A stretch of 64,000 bases of DNA from Prevotella intermedia ATCC 25611 = DSM 20706 (GTDB lineage Bacteria; Bacteroidota; Bacteroidia; Bacteroidales; Bacteroidaceae). Numbering within the stretch: the stretch's first letter is position 1; each line of letters starts with the position of its first letter. A model generated the notes under the pieces. That model did not search any database and was not told the origin of the DNA. It saw nothing but the letters and a program-made list of their open reading frames with translations. The stretch lies in assembly GCF_001953955.1 (NCBI RefSeq), contig NZ_CP019301.1, forward strand, positions 264,501 to 328,500, written 5' to 3'. A program made the position numbers and the translations under genes. Of the stretch, positions 60,716 to 64,000 are shown one piece after another.

Positions 60716-62410
60716 ATGATACAGATTGACGCTTGTAAAAATGGGGATAAGGAAGCCCTGGGAGAACTCTATACGACATACGCTAATAGACTTTTAGGCG
60801 TATGTCGGCATTATGTAAAAGATGATAATTCGGCTCACGATATTTTGCATGATGCATTTATTATAATCTTCATGTCTATCCAAGATTTGAAAGATGAATC
60901 AAAATTGGAAGGTTGGATGATAACAATCGTAAGAAATCTATCCTTAAAATATCTCCAAAACACAGAAAAAGAAGCCATACCATTATCTTGCTTGAATATA
61001 GAAATTCAGGAAGCAGCATGTGAGGAACAGAAAAAGATAGAGTTCGGACTATTGTTGTCAGCGATAGAGTCCTTACCAGAAGGGAATCGTGAAGTTTTCA
61101 AGCTCTCAGTCTTAGAAGGTCTTTCCCACAAGGAGATAGGAAAACAGCTCGGCATCAATCCGCACAGTTCTTCTTCCCAGTTGTTCAGGGCAAAGAAAAC
61201 ATTGCGTGCAATGTTGATTAACTATTGGATGCTCTTCTTGCTTCCAATTCTTATACCAGTTTATATATATATTGCTACGAGAGATAAAACTGTTGAGATT
61301 TCCGATAACGGATCTACTGCTACAAACACTCATAAGAGTCAATCAAAATATGTTCAAAAAGGATTAGGAACTCTGAAGAAAGAAGAGTCAAGATATTCTA
61401 CCTCGCCAAGTACCGCCAGTAATGCAGGAAGAGGTTCTGCCAGTGAGATTGTCCCTGAAGGAAATATTGCTTTGCAAGTATCAACAGACAGTGCTATAAC
61501 GGAACAACGAGCATTACCCTTTAATGTGGATTCCCTGCAAAAACATTTGGCTATAGGTATCGGAACTAACGATTCTTTATACTGCATTCCACAGACACCA
61601 CAAGATAAGATGATAGCATTGAATGAAAGAATGAACTTCAACGCCTGCAATAAGAAGAAATATCCGTGGACATTCAATTTTGGTTATTCATCCAATGCCG
61701 GTGCAAATGGAGCCGTGTCGAATTTGGATTATCTGTCACTTGTAGATTACGCCAACGGTGGTGCGACAGCCAAACTTTACACTTGGGCTGATTTAGAGGA
61801 TTATTATGCCCGGAATAATGCTTTGATGGATTCTGTCGAGAGAGCGAGAATGTCCTTGATACTGCGTGAACATCCAACAGATGACAACGGTTCATTGGGG
61901 GAGATCGCACATCATTGTCGCCCTAGGACCTTTGGTCTTTCCATTAATAAGCAATTAAGTCCAAAATGGACTTTCGGTACAGGTATAACTTACACCAGAC
62001 TAAAATCTGAATTTGAAAGCGAGTATAACAAGGCAAGACTGGTGAAAACCCAGAAAATAGATTATGTTGGCATACCATTGAGACTGACCTATCAAGTATG
62101 GTCAAAAGGACGGCTCAATGCATATATGACAGGTGGTATGGCATTTGAAATGCCTGTCCACAGTTCGCTTGAAAAGAAGTACATCATAACAGCCGACTCG
62201 TCGTACACGTTGAAGAGGGACATCAAGCCACGTTATCAGTGGTCTGTAAACTTAGGTGTCGGTGTGCAGTACAAGCTATTCAAGCCTTTCAGTCTGTATC
62301 TGGAACCAAACATGTTCTACTACTTCAGAAATAGCAGTAACCTTGAGACTTACCGCACAGAGCATCCGTTCATCATAACGGTACCATTCGGATTGCGGCT
62401 TACTTGGTAA
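60716..62410 (+). CDS. ECF sigma factor fused to an inner-membrane helix and an outer-membrane beta-barrel
   Basis: A 564-residue single chain. Residues 6-80 are sigma region 2 (LGELYTTYANRLLGVCRHYV; AHDILHDAFIIIF; EGWMITIVRNLSLKYLQ). Residues about 118-165 are region 4 with the helix-turn-helix (LPEGNREVFKLSVLEGLSHK; IGKQLGINPHSSSSQLFRAK). A membrane helix YWMLFLLPILIPVYIYI spans about 170-188. Residues 190-310 are a Ser/Thr/Gln-rich, probably unstructured linker. From about 312 (YPWTFNFGYSSNAG) to the end is a PorT-like outer-membrane barrel finishing in VPFGLRLTW. The chain could span both membranes. No anti-sigma domain is seen. The start is the first ATG after the leader motif. Confidence 0.8.
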   Translation: MIQIDACKNGDKEALGELYTTYANRLLGVCRHYVKDDNSAHDILHDAFIIIFMSIQDLKDESKLEGWMITIVRNLSLKYLQNTEKEAIPLSCLNIEIQEAACEEQKKIEFGLLLSAIESLPEGNREVFKLSVLEGLSHKEIGKQLGINPHSSSSQLFRAKKTLRAMLINYWMLFLLPILIPVYIYIATRDKTVEISDNGSTATNTHKSQSKYVQKGLGTLKKEESRYSTSPSTASNAGRGSASEIVPEGNIALQVSTDSAITEQRALPFNVDSLQKHLAIGIGTNDSLYCIPQTPQDKMIALNERMNFNACNKKKYPWTFNFGYSSNAGANGAVSNLDYLSLVDYANGGATAKLYTWADLEDYYARNNALMDSVERARMSLILREHPTDDNGSLGEIAHHCRPRTFGLSINKQLSPKWTFGTGITYTRLKSEFESEYNKARLVKTQKIDYVGIPLRLTYQVWSKGRLNAYMTGGMAFEMPVHSSLEKKYIITADSSYTLKRDIKPRYQWSVNLGVGVQYKLFKPFSLYLEPNMFYYFRNSSNLETYRTEHPFIITVPFGLRLTW

Positions 62411-62445
62411 ATGGAGATAATGAGTAAATAAAAAGTCATGAATAC

Positions 62446-62460
62446 AGTGCAGTCTTTTAG
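62446..62460 (+). promoter_or_regulatory. 15-bp leader motif, second copy
   Basis: AGTGCAGTCTTTTAG, 45 bases before the radical SAM ATG, followed at once by a small AGTAG-TTTT-CTACT hairpin. Identical to 60649-60663. Confidence 0.55.
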
Positions 62461-62505
62461 TAGTTTTCTACTCTTAACAATAAAAGACAAAACTCAAAAG
62501 AAAGA

Positions 62506-63573
62506 ATGTACAGTATTTATGACTACATCCACAATGGAATTGTATTTGTCAATAATGTAGTACGCAGACAGCACAAGGAACTCACATCCTTGATGATATA
62601 TTCCACAACAAGCTGTCAGTCTCGTTGCAAGCACTGTTCCATTTGGAAGAAACCTATAGAAAATCTCAGCTTAGATGACATCATCAAAATAATGGACAGC
62701 AAATGTGTAACTAAACGCACGATGGTCGGTTTGGAAGGAGGTGAGTTTATCCTCCATCCCGAAGCAGACAAGATATTAGGATGGTTTGATACTAACCACC
62801 CAAACTATACATTGCTGTCCAACTGCCTTGCTGCAAACAAGGTAATATCTGCCGTAAAAAATCATCATCCCAAGCATCTATACATATCACTTGACGGCGA
62901 TAGAGAAACCTATCGCTATATGCGTGGGAGAGATGGGTATGACAAGGTGATTAAGGTTATAGAAACATGTAAAGACATCGTGCCTGTCTCCCTGATGTTC
63001 TGTCTTTCTCCATGGAACTCGTTTGAGGATATGGGGCATGTCATAGATTGTGCCAAACAATATAACATTGATGTACGTATTGGCATTTACAGCACAATGT
63101 CATTCTTTGACACAACCAAAGATTTAATGGAATCCAATGATGCTGATTTCATCAGCCAGATACCCTCTTCCATACATCAAACATATGAGAACTTTGACTT
63201 TGTAGCTTTGTATGACGAGTGGAAGAATAATAGACTGAGACTGCGGTGTCATAGTATTTTCAGTGAATTGGTCATCCATTCTAATGGAGACGTTCCCTTG
63301 TGCCAAAACCTGGATGTGATATTAGGCAATATCCATGAGAACACACTTGACGAGATATTCAACTCAAAGGAGAGCTGCGAAGTCCAGTGTCAATACTCTA
63401 AAGCGTGTAATCAATGCTGGATTAACTATCATCGTAAATACGATATTATCCTGTTGAGAAATTTAGAAAGAATAATCCCCAAACGGCTGATAGAGTTGTT
63501 TTATGGGAAGTATCAATGGACCAGCAACAGGCAAACCACCTATAAGAAACATTTCAAGCAAATAAAAGCATAG
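62506..63573 (+). CDS. radical SAM/SPASM-like protein
   Basis: A 355-residue radical SAM enzyme. The cluster motif CQSRCKHC is at residues 37-44. A GGEF-type second motif (LEGGEF near 74) follows, and the C-terminal half carries further cysteines (RLRCHSIF; VPLCQNLD; CEVQCQYSKACNQCW) in a SPASM/twitch-like pattern that would hold an auxiliary cluster. Such enzymes modify peptides, sugars or lipids. The substrate is unknown; the next gene is a sugar-type oxidoreductase, so a carbohydrate or glycan precursor is a fair guess. It shares a leader motif with the sigma/barrel gene. Confidence 0.85.
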   Translation: MYSIYDYIHNGIVFVNNVVRRQHKELTSLMIYSTTSCQSRCKHCSIWKKPIENLSLDDIIKIMDSKCVTKRTMVGLEGGEFILHPEADKILGWFDTNHPNYTLLSNCLAANKVISAVKNHHPKHLYISLDGDRETYRYMRGRDGYDKVIKVIETCKDIVPVSLMFCLSPWNSFEDMGHVIDCAKQYNIDVRIGIYSTMSFFDTTKDLMESNDADFISQIPSSIHQTYENFDFVALYDEWKNNRLRLRCHSIFSELVIHSNGDVPLCQNLDVILGNIHENTLDEIFNSKESCEVQCQYSKACNQCWINYHRKYDIILLRNLERIIPKRLIELFYGKYQWTSNRQTTYKKHFKQIKA

Positions 63574-63578
63574 CTAAA

Positions 63579-64000
63579 ATGGGATATTTAGATAACATTA
63601 TAGACAGATATAGGCGCATACGCAGCATAAAAGAACTGCAATATACCTACACACAGCAGTATGCTCTTGTGGGGTTTGGCAATCATTGTGCAAACAACCT
63701 GCTACCCGTTATACAGTATCTTCAGCTGCCACTGAAATATATCTGCTGTACCTCTGAAAAGAAAGCTGAACTGATTTCTCAAAAGTACAAAGGAGTCAAA
63801 GGTACAACTTCTTTACAGGACATCCTGCTTGATGATACTATTTCGGGAGTCTTCGTGGCAGCTAATCCACATTCACATTTCCAGATTGCAACCGAAGTTA
63901 TAAAAGCAGGTAAATCCTTATTTATAGAGAAACCACCCTGTGAGGATAAAAGAGAACTAAAGGCTTTGACCGATACAGTCAAACTATATGGCTCACAACA
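63579..64000 (+). CDS. Gfo/Idh/MocA-family oxidoreductase (N-terminal part)
   Basis: Starts 5 bases after the radical SAM stop and runs open to the window edge (140 codons). The N-terminal Rossmann domain shows YALVGFGNHCANNLLPVI near residue 28, SLQDILLDDTISGVFVAANPHSHF near 80, and the NAD-site motif FIEKPPC near 118. The usual GxGxxG is loose (GFGNHC). Likely an NAD-dependent sugar dehydrogenase/epimerase; the C-terminal domain is outside the window. Confidence 0.85.
   Translation, partial: MGYLDNIIDRYRRIRSIKELQYTYTQQYALVGFGNHCANNLLPVIQYLQLPLKYICCTSEKKAELISQKYKGVKGTTSLQDILLDDTISGVFVAANPHSHFQIATEVIKAGKSLFIEKPPCEDKRELKALTDTVKLYGSQ

Larger units (their letters stand above)
57110..64000 (+). 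mobile_element. left part of an integrated element or genomic island
   Basis: Begins where repeat copy 13 is cut. It carries two tyrosine recombinases, a small partner ORF, a sigma/barrel fusion, a radical SAM protein and an oxidoreductase, all on the plus strand. Base composition from about 60.4 kb looks more AT-rich than the chromosome (by eye). The right end lies beyond the window; no conjugation genes are seen here. Confidence 0.65.

Noticed and set aside
1..64000. tRNA or rRNA genes
   Set aside because: I saw no tRNA-like T-arm/anticodon pattern or rRNA sequence in the gaps; a tRNAscan run would settle it.

Overview
The window looks like a chromosome segment of a Bacteroidota species of the Prevotella type (an oral Prevotella such as P. 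intermedia or P. nigrescens would fit). The basis is family content: a GLPGLI/TonB-type operon, DUF5686 and DUF5687 proteins, an inositol-lipid cluster, tandem deoxynucleoside kinases, an M3 Dcp-type peptidase and PafA-type phosphatase. In addition, many genes have the Bacteroidota promoter -7 box TAnnTTTG at a sensible distance. The species name is inference only.

Layout. 1-5.3 kb: end of an unidentified gene, cobO-type adenosyltransferase, htpG and a YihY membrane protein. 5.3-15.3 kb: ftsK-lolA facing an exonuclease/rlmI-like/tilS operon, then mutS2 facing crcB. 15.5-22.1 kb: a minus-strand operon of ABC permease, ABC ATPase, two GLPGLI proteins and a TonB-type outer-membrane barrel. 22.7-29.9 kb: a plus-strand operon for inositol phospholipids (nucleotidyltransferase, ATP-grasp protein, CDP-alcohol phosphatidyltransferase, HAD hydrolase, inositol-3-phosphate synthase) ending in an overlapping DUF5686 protein. 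30.5-35.4 kb: M20 and M3 peptidases and a PNPOx-like flavoprotein. 36-42.3 kb: PafA-type phosphatase, two deoxynucleoside kinases, trxB, a TPR membrane protein, ribH and a small unknown. 42.4-52.1 kb: a lipoprotein, a fused LplA-LipA protein, an FMN/Fe-S membrane redox protein, panB with a HAD hydrolase, and a DUF3298/rsmG/MBL/ruvC operon. 53-56.9 kb: ftsY-rimO-HU and an HU domain joined to a membrane anchor.

From about 57.1 kb to the end lies an apparent integrated element: two tandem tyrosine recombinases (the first interrupted by an in-frame TAG), a small partner ORF, then a single-polypeptide sigma factor/inner-membrane anchor/outer-membrane beta-barrel protein, a radical SAM protein and a Gfo/Idh/MocA oxidoreductase cut by the window edge.

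The most striking non-coding signal is a dispersed repeat. Twelve full copies, each 186 bp by my count, and one half copy (93 bp) occur in 57 kb. The ends are imperfect inverted repeats (TGTAAANATANTTC type). The inside is built of about 22-bp A4-N7-T4 modules that are permuted between copies, yet each full copy keeps one complementary pair. Seven of eight convergent gene junctions carry a copy. The half copy ends where the integrated element seems to begin. The sigma-barrel fusion and the permuted-module repeat are the two best candidates for undescribed biology here.
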